Below are positions 37,375-49,164 of a stretch of DNA of 64,000 nucleotides, one piece after another (the first letter of the stretch is position 1; each line of letters starts with the position of its first letter). This DNA is from Mycolicibacterium neoaurum ATCC 25795 (lineage in GTDB: Bacteria; Actinomycetota; Actinomycetes; Mycobacteriales; Mycobacteriaceae), in the NCBI RefSeq assembly GCF_000691525.1, contig NZ_JMDW01000005.1, positions 186,001 to 250,000 on the forward strand, given 5' to 3'. A model generated the notes under the pieces. It did not search any database. It was given only the letters and a program-made list of their open reading frames with translations, and had not been told where the DNA came from. Made by a program: the position numbers and the translations under genes.

Positions 37375-38997
37375 ATGACCACAGCGACGGTGCCAGCGAC
37401 GGAGGCGGTGGCGGCTTTACGTGCCGCCTACGATGCGTTCGCCGCCGCCGATCTCGGGACGTTGTCCCGGGACGAGTTGGTCGCTGTGCTGGATGAGGTC
37501 GAGACGCTCACCTGCCGGTTACCCGCGCAGTGGCATCGCATGCTGGCTGCCTTGCAGGCCGAGGCGACGTCCCGCGAGATGGGTGCGAAGTCCTGGAACG
37601 AGGTGTTGCGGATCCGGTGGCGACTCTCGACTGCGGAGGCCGGTCGGCGTCTGCATGAAGCCGCCGACTTGGGGCCCCGACGGTCGTTGACCGGCGAACC
37701 CCTGCCTCCGCTTCTGCCAGTGGTGGCCGTCGCCCAGGCGGCCGGGCTGATCACCGGCGAACACGTCAAGGTGATCCGCGAGGCGGTGCAAGACCTACCC
37801 GGCTCGGCCAGTACCGCCGACCGAGAGAAGTTCGAGTCCGCCCTGGTGCGCGAGGCCGTGGGGGTGGGGCCCAAGGCCCTCGCCCAGTCCGCGGCCGACC
37901 GACTGTTCCTGCTCGACCAGGACGGCCCGGTGCCCGATGAGCGTGAGCGGCAACGCAAACGGGGGGTGATCATCGGCAACCAACGCCGCGACGGGACCAC
38001 ACCGATCACCGGGAATCTCGATCCGGAAGCGATGGCGGTATGGGAACCCCTCTTCGCGAAGTTCGCCGCCCCCGGGATGTGCAACCCGGCCGATGACCAG
38101 CCCTGCACGCTCGGCACCCCCAGCCAGGATCAGATCGACCACGACTACCGCACCCAGGCCCAGCGTCAGCACGATGCGATGATCGCCATCGGGCGCATCG
38201 CGCTGATGTCCAACCCCGGGCAGCTCAATGGCTTACCGGTGGCCGTGATCATCCGCACCACCCTGCAGGAATTGCACTCGGTCGCTGGGATCGGCACCTC
38301 CGGTGGCGGCACGAAGATTCCCATCCGCGATGTCATCCGGATGGCCGGACATGCCTCCCACCATCTGGCCATCTTCGATGACGCCACCGGTGCGGCCTTG
38401 AACTACTTCCGCACCCGGCGTACCGCCAACCCCGCCCAGCGCATCATGCTGATCGCTCGCGACGGAGGTTGCACCAAACCGTGTTGCACCAACGGCCCGT
38501 ACTTCTGCCAGGTACACCACGGAGAGGCCGATTTCGCCCGCGGCGGCAACACCAATGTTGACGACATGACGCTGGCGTGTGGCTGCGACAACCGGATGGT
38601 CGACGAGAACGGCGGCTACACGACGAAGTTCAACGCCCGCAACGAATGCGAATGGCACCCACCGCCGGCCCTGGATCACGGGCAGGCCCGGGTCAACTAC
38701 CACCACCGCCCGGAACTCCTCCGATACCCGCCGCAAGCTGGTTCGGAATGGGCCGACCGCATCGGGCAGCTGGATAGGCTGCTGGATCCAGCCGCGTATC
38801 CGCCCGAGGATGCGTCCGTGGACAGGTGCGATGACGCCGGCTGGTCTGAACACGATGGCTGGCCAGAAAAGGACGGCGACGACCTCACCGAGGAGAGATT
38901 GCTCGGCCAGTTCCGCGCAGTCACCGCCGATATCGACTTCTGGGAGCTGGTCACCGGCGACCACCACCACGGCGGCACCGGTCTGCGCGGACCGTGA
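37375..38997 (+). CDS. DUF222/HNH endonuclease domain protein (13E12 repeat family)
   Basis: A 540-residue protein: an N-terminal DUF222 region (about 15-300), then a C-terminal HNH nuclease-like module (GGCTKPCCTNGPYFCQVHHGEADFARGGNTNVDDMTLACGCDNRMV, read in parts near residues 362-405). The family is multi-copy in mycobacteria, and M. tuberculosis REP13E12 members serve as phage integration sites. The function is unknown, with possible nuclease activity. The extended frame from 37264 is rejected. No IS ends or target duplications are seen. Confidence 0.86.
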   Translation: MTTATVPATEAVAALRAAYDAFAAADLGTLSRDELVAVLDEVETLTCRLPAQWHRMLAALQAEATSREMGAKSWNEVLRIRWRLSTAEAGRRLHEAADLGPRRSLTGEPLPPLLPVVAVAQAAGLITGEHVKVIREAVQDLPGSASTADREKFESALVREAVGVGPKALAQSAADRLFLLDQDGPVPDERERQRKRGVIIGNQRRDGTTPITGNLDPEAMAVWEPLFAKFAAPGMCNPADDQPCTLGTPSQDQIDHDYRTQAQRQHDAMIAIGRIALMSNPGQLNGLPVAVIIRTTLQELHSVAGIGTSGGGTKIPIRDVIRMAGHASHHLAIFDDATGAALNYFRTRRTANPAQRIMLIARDGGCTKPCCTNGPYFCQVHHGEADFARGGNTNVDDMTLACGCDNRMVDENGGYTTKFNARNECEWHPPPALDHGQARVNYHHRPELLRYPPQAGSEWADRIGQLDRLLDPAAYPPEDASVDRCDDAGWSEHDGWPEKDGDDLTEERLLGQFRAVTADIDFWELVTGDHHHGGTGLRGP

Positions 38998-38998
38998 C

Positions 38999-39916
38999 TC
39001 ACCAGCCGTCGAGGTGGGCCTCGATGTTCAGTCCGGCGGCCACCTCGACCAGCGCGGCCGCCACGATGGAGGCCGGCACCCGGTCGAGCACCACGAGACC
39101 GATTGCCGGCTGGGCACCGTGCTGCACCATCGGCCGTGCGGAAAATCCCTGCGGCAGGCCGAGAGTCGGCAACCAGGCCGTCGAGGCGATGGTCGCCCGG
39201 CCCGAACCGGTCAGATGCGCGTACAGCGCGTCGACCGAATCCGCCTCCACGGCAGGGCGATACTGCACACCCTCGGCGGCCATATTGGCGTCCAGGATCC
39301 GGCGATTGCGCATGGTGGTGGTCAGCACGCACAACTGCAACCTCGCGGCATCCACCCAAGCCACCTCTGGGGCTGCCACCAACGGATGGTCCGCGGGAGC
39401 CAGCAGCACATACCGCTCCCGATACAGCTCCACCGAACGGGTACCCGGCGGTGCCTCGTCATCGAGATACGTCAGGCCCGCGTCGATCTCGAAATCTGCC
39501 AATCGGCGTGCGATCTCCCGCGACGACAGCGCCTCGATGCGCACCGACGCCGCCGGGTTACGCGCAAGGAACTCCGCAGAGATGAACGGGCTGACCGGCA
39601 CGGCCGTCGGAATCGCCCCGATGCGGGCTGTGACGGTCAACCGACCGCGCATCCGGTCGATATCGGTGAGCATGTCATCGCGCTCGGCCACGATGCGTTG
39701 GGCCCAGGCCACCACCCGGCGCCCTTCTTCGGTGAATCCCTCGAAGCGGTGGCCGCGCTGGACGATGACGATGCCGAGATCTTTCTCCAGCCGGCGGATG
39801 GCCACCGACAACGTCGGCTGACTCACGTGGCACCGTGCCGCCGCACGGCCGAAGTGCCGCTCGGCGGCTAGCGCCAGCAGGTAGTCCAGATGCTGCAGCT
39901 GGATATCGTTACCCAT
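38999..39916 (-). CDS. LysR-family regulator of the formate-dehydrogenase-like genes
   Basis: A 305-residue LysR regulator: an N-terminal helix-turn-helix (LQHLDYLLALAAERHFGRAAARCHVSQPTLSVAIRRLEKDLG) and a substrate-binding C-terminal domain (about 90-300). The layout, divergent from the FdhF-type gene with a LysR box over its own start, suggests autoregulation and control of fdhF-fdhD. ATG 39916 is chosen; TTG 39925 is possible. The ribosome-binding site is weak. Its stop abuts the DUF222 stop region. Confidence 0.86.
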   Translation of the reverse strand: MGNDIQLQHLDYLLALAAERHFGRAAARCHVSQPTLSVAIRRLEKDLGIVIVQRGHRFEGFTEEGRRVVAWAQRIVAERDDMLTDIDRMRGRLTVTARIGAIPTAVPVSPFISAEFLARNPAASVRIEALSSREIARRLADFEIDAGLTYLDDEAPPGTRSVELYRERYVLLAPADHPLVAAPEVAWVDAARLQLCVLTTTMRNRRILDANMAAEGVQYRPAVEADSVDALYAHLTGSGRATIASTAWLPTLGLPQGFSARPMVQHGAQPAIGLVVLDRVPASIVAAALVEVAAGLNIEAHLDGW

Positions 39917-39917
39917 C

Positions 39918-39934
39918 GATAGCAAGCGTCTATC
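39918..39934. promoter_or_regulatory. LysR-type box at the LysR/fdhF divergent promoter
   Basis: GATAG-CAAGCGT-CTATC contains ATAG-N7-CTAT and the T-N11-A rule of LysR sites. It overlaps the 5' end of the LysR gene and is about 66 bases upstream of the fdhF-type gene. Confidence 0.55.
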
Positions 39935-39999
39935 ACTGCATGTGAAATGGCAAATATGATCTGGCCTGCACCGGACGCGGCCGGGTCTAGGTTGGAGTC

Positions 40000-43159
<3,160 letters not shown>

Positions 43160-43180
43160 CCAGAACCACAGACACGCACA

Positions 43181-43209
43181 AAGGCCCCCGCCGATCCGGC
43201 GGGGGCCTT
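43181..43209. terminator. Bidirectional terminator between fdhD and clpX
   Basis: AAGGCCCCCGCCG (43181-43193) and CGGCGGGGGCCTT (43197-43209) form a perfect 13-bp stem with a 3-nt loop between convergent genes. Confidence 0.85.
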
Positions 43210-43222
43210 CGTGTACGGCTTA

Positions 43223-44503
43223 TTAGGCGCTCTTGTCGCGACGTTCGCTGCGCGACGGCTTGCGCGGCACGATGGTCGGCAGCACGTTGTCCTGCACGGT
43301 CTCCCTCGTGACGACCACCTTGGCGACGTCATCGCGGCTGGGGATGTCGTACATCGCCGGCTGCAGGACCTCTTCCATGATGGCGCGCAGGCCACGGGCA
43401 CCGGTGCCGCGGTGGATGGCCTGATCGGCAATGGCGTCCAGGGCCTCCGGCGTCATCTCCAGTTCCACACCGTCCATCTCGAACAACCGGGTGTACTGCT
43501 TGACCAGGGCGTTCTTCGGGGTGGACAGGATCTGGACCAGCGATTCCTTGTCCAGATTGGTCACCGAGGCGACAACCGGGAGACGGCCGATGAACTCGGG
43601 GATCAGACCGAACTTGATCAGGTCCTCGGGCATGACCTCGGCGAAGTGGTCCTGGGTGTCGATCTCGGCCTTGGAGTGCACCTCGGCGCCGAAGCCCAGG
43701 CCACGCTTGCCGACCCGGTCGGAGACGATCTTCTCCAGGCCCGCGAACGCACCGGCCACGATGAACAGCACGTTGGTGGTGTCGATCTGGATGAACTCCT
43801 GGTGCGGGTGCTTGCGGCCGCCCTGCGGCGGCACCGAGGCCTGGGTGCCCTCCAGGATCTTCAGCAGCGCCTGCTGCACACCCTCGCCCGAGACGTCGCG
43901 GGTGATCGACGGGTTCTCACTCTTGCGGGCGATCTTGTCGACCTCGTCGATGTAGATGATGCCCGTCTCGGCGCGCTTGACGTCATAGTCGGCGGCCTGG
44001 ATCAGCTTGAGCAGAATGTTCTCGACATCCTCGCCCACATAACCGGCCTCCGTCAGTGCCGTCGCATCCGCTATGGCAAACGGGACGTTGAGCATCTTGG
44101 CCAGCGTCTGCGCCAGGTAGGTCTTACCGCAGCCGGTGGGACCGAGCATCAGGATGTTGGACTTGGCGAGCTCCACCGGTTCGGCGCGTGAGTCGCGGGA
44201 CTTCTCCTGCGCCTGGATGCGCTTGTAGTGGTTGTAGACGGCCACCGCGAGCGTCTTCTTGGCGGTGTCCTGCCCGATGACGTAGCCCTCGAGGAACTCG
44301 CGGATCTCGGCAGGTTTGGGCAACTCATCGAGCTTGACGTCGTCGGCGTCGGCCAACTCCTCCTCGATGATCTCGTTGCACAAGTCGATGCACTCGTCGC
44401 AGATGTAGACACCGGGCCCTGCGATGAGCTTCTTGACCTGCTTCTGGCTCTTTCCACAGAATGAGCACTTCAGCAGGTCTCCGCCATCTCCAATGCGCGC
44501 CAT
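43223..44503 (-). CDS. clpX: ATP-dependent Clp protease ATP-binding subunit ClpX
   Basis: An AAA+ unfoldase that feeds substrates to ClpP1P2. The 426-residue protein has an N-terminal Cys4 zinc domain (CSFCGKS...CDECIDLC), Walker A GPTGCGKT, Walker [10 protein letters not shown], the pore loop GYVGEDV and the IGF-type loop region for ClpP docking (near [10 protein letters not shown]). ATG 44503 ([16 protein letters not shown]) is the conserved start; an extension to 44539 is not. It is separated from clpP2P1 by a small secreted-protein gene. Confidence 0.97.
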   Translation of the reverse strand: MARIGDGGDLLKCSFCGKSQKQVKKLIAGPGVYICDECIDLCNEIIEEELADADDVKLDELPKPAEIREFLEGYVIGQDTAKKTLAVAVYNHYKRIQAQEKSRDSRAEPVELAKSNILMLGPTGCGKTYLAQTLAKMLNVPFAIADATALTEAGYVGEDVENILLKLIQAADYDVKRAETGIIYIDEVDKIARKSENPSITRDVSGEGVQQALLKILEGTQASVPPQGGRKHPHQEFIQIDTTNVLFIVAGAFAGLEKIVSDRVGKRGLGFGAEVHSKAEIDTQDHFAEVMPEDLIKFGLIPEFIGRLPVVASVTNLDKESLVQILSTPKNALVKQYTRLFEMDGVELEMTPEALDAIADQAIHRGTGARGLRAIMEEVLQPAMYDIPSRDDVAKVVVTRETVQDNVLPTIVPRKPSRSERRDKSA

Positions 44504-44805
44504 GTGGGAGGGTCCTACTTCCTGTTTGCAGTCACTCAAAGGTGGGTTTCCCCGGGTATCAACCCGACGCTACCCGTTCGTTCCGTCACGGTGCGACCGA
44601 AGGGCCGAATCGCGTCGGTGGTATTTGTTCGCGTGCAGGAGAACATATCTCTCTTGTTGCCTTGCCACCCGGCGGCACGCGGACCGTGTCCCTGGCGTGT
44701 CGCCGCCGTGACTCCGATCGCGGTGAAACACCCAGGTCGCGCGGTGCAGTGCGCCGCTGTCCACAATACCGTCGGCGGCGACTGGCAAACATCGGTGTTT
44801 CGCGG
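44504..44805 (-). promoter_or_regulatory. Upstream region of clpX
   Basis: 302 bases without a supported gene. A plus-strand frame encoding Gly-Pro-Thr repeats here is antisense to the Gly-Pro-Val repeats of the next gene and is not believed. The region must carry the clpX promoter and the end of the collagen-like gene's transcript. I see no clear hairpin or boxes. Confidence 0.4.
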
Positions 44806-45120
44806 TCAGCGTGGTCCCAGCCCACCCGGACCCACCGGCCCCGGTCCGACCGGCCCCGGACCCACCGGCCCCGGACCCACCGGTCCCGGACCAACCGGCC
44901 CGACACCCACGGGACCGACGACACCGCCGACGCCGACCGGCCCCGCCGGTCCGACGACGGGGTTCACTCCGTAGGGCAGACATTCCACCACCGCCGGGTT
45001 CCAATATGTGCCGGCCGGGCACACGGGTTCCTCGGCCTGCCCCACCGCCGGGTTGGCCAGCGTCAGCCCCGTCGCTGCGGCGATTCCCGCCATGGTCCAT
45101 GCCAGCTTGCGCACACTCAT
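44806..45120 (-). CDS. Secreted collagen-like protein with Gly-Pro-Val repeats
   Basis: A 104-residue exported protein. The signal peptide (VRKLAWTMAGIAAATGLTLANPAVGQAEE) is cleaved near residue 29-31. A short mature head with two cysteines follows (CPAGTYWNPAVVEC, Cys34 and Cys47). The remaining half is repetitive: loose GPVGVG units, then about five copies of PGPVG, encoded by a 15-bp tandem repeat at about 44815-44900. ATG 45120 follows directly after an in-frame GTG (45123). Family unknown to me. It sits between clpX and clpP2 but is probably not functionally tied to them. Confidence 0.78.
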   Translation of the reverse strand: MSVRKLAWTMAGIAAATGLTLANPAVGQAEEPVCPAGTYWNPAVVECLPYGVNPVVGPAGPVGVGGVVGPVGVGPVGPGPVGPGPVGPGPVGPGPVGPGGLGPR

Positions 45121-45277
45121 CACGGTCCACTCCCCTCGGTCCTTCCCCGACCTGACGACAGCTTCGCATCACCGGCGCGCGAGCGCAGTCTTTTTGACGC
45201 ACGCGTCAAGCGAGATCGACCGGGAAAGCACACGCCCCGGTCCGCGAGGCGAACCGGGGCGTATGTCGTGCGTCTGA

Positions 45278-45904
45278 TCAGGCGTTCTGGGCAGAGAGCT
45301 TGCGGTACTCCAGCACCGTGTCGATGATGCCGTAATCCTTGGCCTCGGCGGCGGTGAGGATCTTGTCCCGGTCGGTGTCCTTACGGATGACCGCGGGATC
45401 CTTGCCGGTGTGCCGGGCCAGGGTGGTGTCCATCAGGCTGCGCATGCGCTCGATCTCGGCGGCCTGGATCTCCAGATCGGACACCTGCCCCTGGATCGCC
45501 CCACCGACGGCGGGCTGGTGGATGAGCACGCGGGCATTCGGCAGCGCCAGCCGCTTACCGGGGGTACCGGCGGCCAGCAGCACCGCGGCGGCCGAGGCGG
45601 CCTGCCCGAGGCAGACCGTCTGGATGTCGGCACGGACGTACTGCATGGTGTCGTAGATCGCCATCAACGAGGTGAACGAGCCACCCGGGGAGTTGATGTA
45701 CATGGTGATGTCCCGATCGGGATCGAGCGACTCGAGTACCAGCAGCTGGGCCATGATGTCGTTGGCCGAGGCGTCGTCCACCTGCACGCCGAGGAAGATG
45801 ATGCGCTCCTCGAACAGCTTGTTGTACGGGTTGGACTCCTTGACACCGAAGCTGGAGTGCTCGATGAACGACGGCAGGATGTAGCGCGATTGCATCGGGT
45901 TCAT
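45278..45904 (-). CDS. clpP2: ClpP2 protease subunit
   Basis: One of two mycobacterial ClpP rings. ClpP1 and ClpP2 form an essential mixed tetradecamer that degrades proteins unfolded by ClpX or ClpC1. It has 208 residues. The catalytic Ser104 is in GQAASAAAV, and His129 is in LIHQPAVGG. The Asp is in the [22 protein letters not shown] region. Its ATG overlaps the clpP1 stop by four bases, so the two subunits are made together. Confidence 0.97.
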   Translation of the reverse strand: MNPMQSRYILPSFIEHSSFGVKESNPYNKLFEERIIFLGVQVDDASANDIMAQLLVLESLDPDRDITMYINSPGGSFTSLMAIYDTMQYVRADIQTVCLGQAASAAAVLLAAGTPGKRLALPNARVLIHQPAVGGAIQGQVSDLEIQAAEIERMRSLMDTTLARHTGKDPAVIRKDTDRDKILTAAEAKDYGIIDTVLEYRKLSAQNA

Positions 45905-46509
45905 TTGATACCTGCTCCTGGTCCCTCGCCGTTGACGCTGACACTGGTGATGATGTGGTCGACGAAACCGTATTCCAGGGCCTCCGAGGAGGTGAACCAG
46001 CGGTCGCGATCGGCGTCGGCTTCCACCCGCTCCAAGGACTGACCGGTGAACTGGGCGTTGAGCCGGTTCATCTCCTTCTTGGTCAGTGCGAACTGTTCGG
46101 CCTGGATGGCGATATCGGCGGCGCTACCACCGATACCGGCCGACGGCTGGTGCATCATGATCCGGGCGTGCGGCAGGGCGTACCGCTTGCCCTTGGTGCC
46201 GGCGGCCAGCAGGAACTGACCCATCGACGCGGCGAGGCCCATGGCGTAGGTCGCCACATCGCACGGCGCCAGCACCATGGTGTCGTAGATGGCCATACCC
46301 GCGGTGACCGAGCCACCGGGTGAGTTGATGTAGAGGTGGATGTCCTTGGTGGGGTCCTCCGCGGCCAGCAGCAGAATCTGCGCGCACAACCGGTTGGCGA
46401 TGTCGTCATCGACCTGGGTGCCCAGGAAGATGATCCGCTCGGCGAGCAGTCGCTCGTATACCGAATCGATGAGGTTGAGCCCCGACGTGCCACCACGCAT
46501 GTCAGTCAC
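45901..46509 (-). CDS. clpP1: ClpP1 protease subunit
   Basis: A 202-residue ClpP1 with catalytic Ser95 (GLAASMGQF), His120 (MMHQPSAG) and the C-terminal [22 protein letters not shown] 46509 ([15 protein letters not shown]) matches the start of M. tuberculosis ClpP1 and has AGCAGG nine bases upstream. ATG 46500 is too far from a ribosome-binding site, and a longer frame to 46587 is not conserved. First gene of clpP1-clpP2, 101 bases downstream of tig. Confidence 0.96.
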   Translation of the reverse strand: MTDMRGGTSGLNLIDSVYERLLAERIIFLGTQVDDDIANRLCAQILLLAAEDPTKDIHLYINSPGGSVTAGMAIYDTMVLAPCDVATYAMGLAASMGQFLLAAGTKGKRYALPHARIMMHQPSAGIGGSAADIAIQAEQFALTKKEMNRLNAQFTGQSLERVEADADRDRWFTSSEALEYGFVDHIITSVSVNGEGPGAGIK

Positions 46510-46599
46510 GGCTGGATACCTGCTTTCTTCGAGTTGTCGTACTCGTTCACCGACATTAACGAACGCGCGGCGAAGAGCACGCCCCAACAGGCGCGCTTT

Positions 46600-46610
46600 C
46601 GCTCACAGCG
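46600..46610. promoter_or_regulatory. ClgR-like operator upstream of clpP1
   Basis: CGCTCACAGCG is a CGC-N5-GCG site, one mismatch from the core CGCYNANRGCG of the ClgR box as I remember it. It abuts the tig stop codon, 91 bases before the clpP1 start. ClgR activates clpP1P2 in mycobacteria. Confidence 0.4.
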
Positions 46611-48113
46611 TCACTCCGAGGAGTCGTCGCTCTTCTTGTCGGACTTCTTCTTGGCCTTCTTCTTGTCCTTCTTCTCCGCCTTCTCGGCGGCGGCATCCTC
46701 GTCGGCAGCGGCCTCGGACTCGGCGGCATCAGCGGCCGGAGCCTCGACAGCCAGGTCCTCGGCCGCCTCGGCATCGGCGGTCTCCTCGCCGCCGGCCGGT
46801 CCGAAGAACTCGGCGGTGTCGACCGCGTTGCCATCGGAATCGGTGACCGTGGCGCCCTGCACGACGGCGGCGATGGTCAGGCCGCGGCGGACATCGGCGA
46901 ACATCGCGGGCAGCTGGTTGTTCTGCTGCAGCACCTGCAGCAGCTGCTGCGGCTCGATGCCGTACTGCCGTGACATCAGCACCAGCCGCTCGGTCAGGTC
47001 GGCCTGGCCCACCTGGATGTCGAGCTTGTCAGCGACGGCGTCCATCAGCAGCTGGGTCTTGACGGCCTTCTCGGCCTCGTTGCGGGTGTTCGTGTCGAAC
47101 TCCTCGCGGCTGCTGCCCTGCTCGGTGAGGCTCTCGTTGAACTTGTCCTCGTCGTGGTCGAGACCGTGGATGGCGTTGTGCAGGGTGTCGTCGATCTGCG
47201 CCTGCACGATCGCCTCGGGCAGTGGCACCTCGACATCGGCGAGCAGCGCCTCGAGGGCCTTGTCGCGGATCTGCTCGGCCTGCTGGATTCGCTTGACCCG
47301 CTTGACCTGCTCGACAAGGCTCTCCTTGAGCTCGTCGATGGTGTCGAATTCGCTTGCCAGCTGCGCGAACTCGTCGTCGGCCTCGGGCAGCTCGCGCTCC
47401 TTGACCGATTTGACGGTCACGGTGACCTCGGCCTCCTGGCCGGCGTGCGGGCCGGCGGCCAGCGTGGTCGTGAAGACCTTGGACTCACCCGCTTTGAGCC
47501 CGATGATCGCCTCGTCGAGGCCGTCGATGAGCTGACCGGAACCGATCTCGTGGGACAGGCCCTCGGTGGCGGCCTCGGGCACCTCGGTGCCGTCGACGGT
47601 GGCCGACAGGTCGATGGAGACGAAGTCGCCGTCGGCGGCGGCGCGCTCGACACCGGTCAGGGTGCCGAAGCGGGCACGCAGGTTCTGCAGTTCGGTGTCG
47701 ACCTCGTCATCGGCGATCTCGATCGGGTCGACGGTGATCTTCAGCGCGGTCAGGTCGGGCAGCTCGATCTCGGGGCGGATGTCGACCTCGGCGGTGAACA
47801 CCAGCTCCTCGTTGTCCTCGAGCTTGGTGACCTCGATATCGGGCTGGCCGAGCGGCTGGATCTCCGCGGAGGTGACTGCCTCGCTGTAGCGGCTGGGCAG
47901 CGCGTCGTTGACGACCTGCTCCAGGACCGCGCCGCGACCGATGCGGGCCTCGAGCAGCTTGCGAGGGGCCTTGCCGGGACGGAATCCGGGCAGCCGCACC
48001 TGGCCGGCCAGCTGCTTGAACGCGCGGTCGAAGTCTGGCTCCAGCTCGGTGAAGGGCACCTCCACGTTGATCCGGACCCGGGTCGGGCTCAACTTTTCGA
48101 CGGTGCTCTTCAC
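46611..48113 (-). CDS. tig: Trigger factor
   Basis: The ribosome-bound chaperone and prolyl isomerase for nascent chains; 500 residues. The N-terminal ribosome-docking loop is GFRPGKAP (about 43-50), the FKBP-like domain spans about 150-240, and helical arms follow. The last 70 residues are an acidic/Ala run ending in a Lys-rich tail ([16 protein letters not shown]). GTG 48113 has GAGGAG seven bases upstream; the longer frame crosses the tRNA-Pro gene and is wrong. It precedes clpP1P2, as in other actinobacteria. Confidence 0.96.
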   Translation of the reverse strand: MKSTVEKLSPTRVRINVEVPFTELEPDFDRAFKQLAGQVRLPGFRPGKAPRKLLEARIGRGAVLEQVVNDALPSRYSEAVTSAEIQPLGQPDIEVTKLEDNEELVFTAEVDIRPEIELPDLTALKITVDPIEIADDEVDTELQNLRARFGTLTGVERAAADGDFVSIDLSATVDGTEVPEAATEGLSHEIGSGQLIDGLDEAIIGLKAGESKVFTTTLAAGPHAGQEAEVTVTVKSVKERELPEADDEFAQLASEFDTIDELKESLVEQVKRVKRIQQAEQIRDKALEALLADVEVPLPEAIVQAQIDDTLHNAIHGLDHDEDKFNESLTEQGSSREEFDTNTRNEAEKAVKTQLLMDAVADKLDIQVGQADLTERLVLMSRQYGIEPQQLLQVLQQNNQLPAMFADVRRGLTIAAVVQGATVTDSDGNAVDTAEFFGPAGGEETADAEAAEDLAVEAPAADAAESEAAADEDAAAEKAEKKDKKKAKKKSDKKSDDSSE

Positions 48114-48153
48114 TGCGTTACTCCTCGTAGATGGTTCGTTGTTGCTCGTACGG

Positions 48154-48227
48154 TCGGGGTGACAGGATTTGAACCTGCGGCCTTCCGCTCCCAAAGCGGA
48201 TGCGCTACCAAGCTGCGCTACACCCCG
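48154..48227 (-). tRNA. tRNA-Pro (anticodon TGG)
   Basis: A 74-nt cloverleaf on the minus strand: acceptor CGGGGTG pairs with CACCCCG, D-loop AGCTTGGTA, anticodon stem-loop CCGCTTTGGGAGCGG, and T-arm GCAGGTTCAAATCCTGT. Its 3' end lies about 40 bases upstream of the tig start. No encoded CCA is seen. Confidence 0.95.
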
Positions 48228-48357
48228 TGCCTCTTCGTGCTTGTCTTCGGTCGACACGCACGCACGCCGACCACGCGAGATACTACGGGCATGTGTCGCG
48301 ACGCCATCAATTGGATTTGATCGCGCCTTCGCTAGTACAGTCTCCGATGCACCGCAT

Positions 48358-48431
48358 GCGGGCGTAGCTCAATGGTAGAGCCCTAGTCTTCCAAACTAGC
48401 TACGCGGGTTCGATTCCCGTCGCCCGCTCCA
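48358..48431 (+). tRNA. tRNA-Gly (anticodon TCC)
   Basis: Acceptor GCGGGCG (48358-48364) pairs with CGCCCGC (48421-48427). D-arm is GCTCAATGGTAGAGC, anticodon arm CTAGTCTTCCAAACTAG, and T-arm GCGGGTTCGATTCCCGT. The CCA end is encoded (48429-48431). A strong intrinsic terminator follows. Confidence 0.96.
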
Positions 48432-48437
48432 CGCGAG

Positions 48438-48479
48438 AACGGTCCTACCGGCGGAAACGCTGGTAGGACCGTTTTTTCA
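48438..48479 (+). terminator. Intrinsic terminator of tRNA-Gly
   Basis: AACGGTCCTACC (48438-48449) pairs with GGTAGGACCGTT (48462-48473). The stem can extend inward (GGCG/CGCT), and a run of six to seven T follows. A textbook Rho-independent terminator. Confidence 0.92.
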
Positions 48480-48502
48480 GCGGCGTGGCCGCGGGTCGGC
48501 CG

Positions 48503-48937
48503 TCAGCCGCCGAGCTTGGTGGCCAGCTCGGGGCACTCGTACTTCACGGCCACCGTGACGATCGTCGTCAGCGCATCGGGCGGCAGTCGACTACCCATCT
48601 GGATCAGCACATCGACCACATCTGCGATGGAGTCGTTGAAGCGGCTCTCGCCCATGATGCAGGCCAGCGACAGCTGGTCGGCGATCGCGTCATCAGGCCC
48701 GTCGATACCGGCGGCGCGCAGCTCGTCCAGCGCCTGCTGCGAGACACCGGACGTCGGTCTCTGGCTGGTGGGCGGCGCCTTCGTGGTGGTGCGCTTCGGT
48801 GCGCTCGAGGTGTAGAGCGTGAGGTCATCCGGCGCCGTCGCCACCCCGGTGGTGCTGCCACCGCACCCGGCGATCAGGACCGCCCCGGCCAGCCCCCACG
48901 CCGCAACCGCTGCCTTGCCCGTTTTTGCGCTCCCCAT
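48503..48937 (-). CDS. DUF732-type lipoprotein
   Basis: A 144-residue lipoprotein: signal peptide with lipobox LIAGC (Cys25), a Ser/Thr/Pro/Lys linker (about 45-75), then a DUF732-like helical domain with two cysteines (SLACIMGESRFNDSIADVVDVLI...KYECPELATKL) that probably form a disulfide. ATG 48937 has GGGAGG five bases upstream. DUF732 proteins are common exported mycobacterial proteins of unknown function. Confidence 0.83.
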   Translation of the reverse strand: MGSAKTGKAAVAAWGLAGAVLIAGCGGSTTGVATAPDDLTLYTSSAPKRTTTKAPPTSQRPTSGVSQQALDELRAAGIDGPDDAIADQLSLACIMGESRFNDSIADVVDVLIQMGSRLPPDALTTIVTVAVKYECPELATKLGG

Positions 48938-49164
48938 ATTGCCTCCCCCGCCCCGCCCCCCGCAGTGCGGATACAACCGTATCGCCGCCGTGGATGATCA
49001 GCCGCCATCATGAGCAAGATGCTTGTCGCCGAAAGGTTGTCGAGACGTCGACCGGAAGCCGATCGTCATCCAACCGCGATGCAACGGCAGTGCGGTCGTC
49101 ACCTGGGCAGTCGGCGCAGGACGTACGGTGGCCGGAGTCATCGCAAGCGTCTGGAGGTCGAGCT

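Noticed and set aside
37375..38997. An insertion sequence around the DUF222/HNH gene
   Set aside because: No terminal inverted repeats, target duplication or transposase was seen.
44504..44974. A plus-strand Gly-Pro-Thr repeat protein
   Set aside because: It is the antisense reading of the Gly-Pro-Val repeats. Only the minus-strand frame has a signal peptide and a sensible start.
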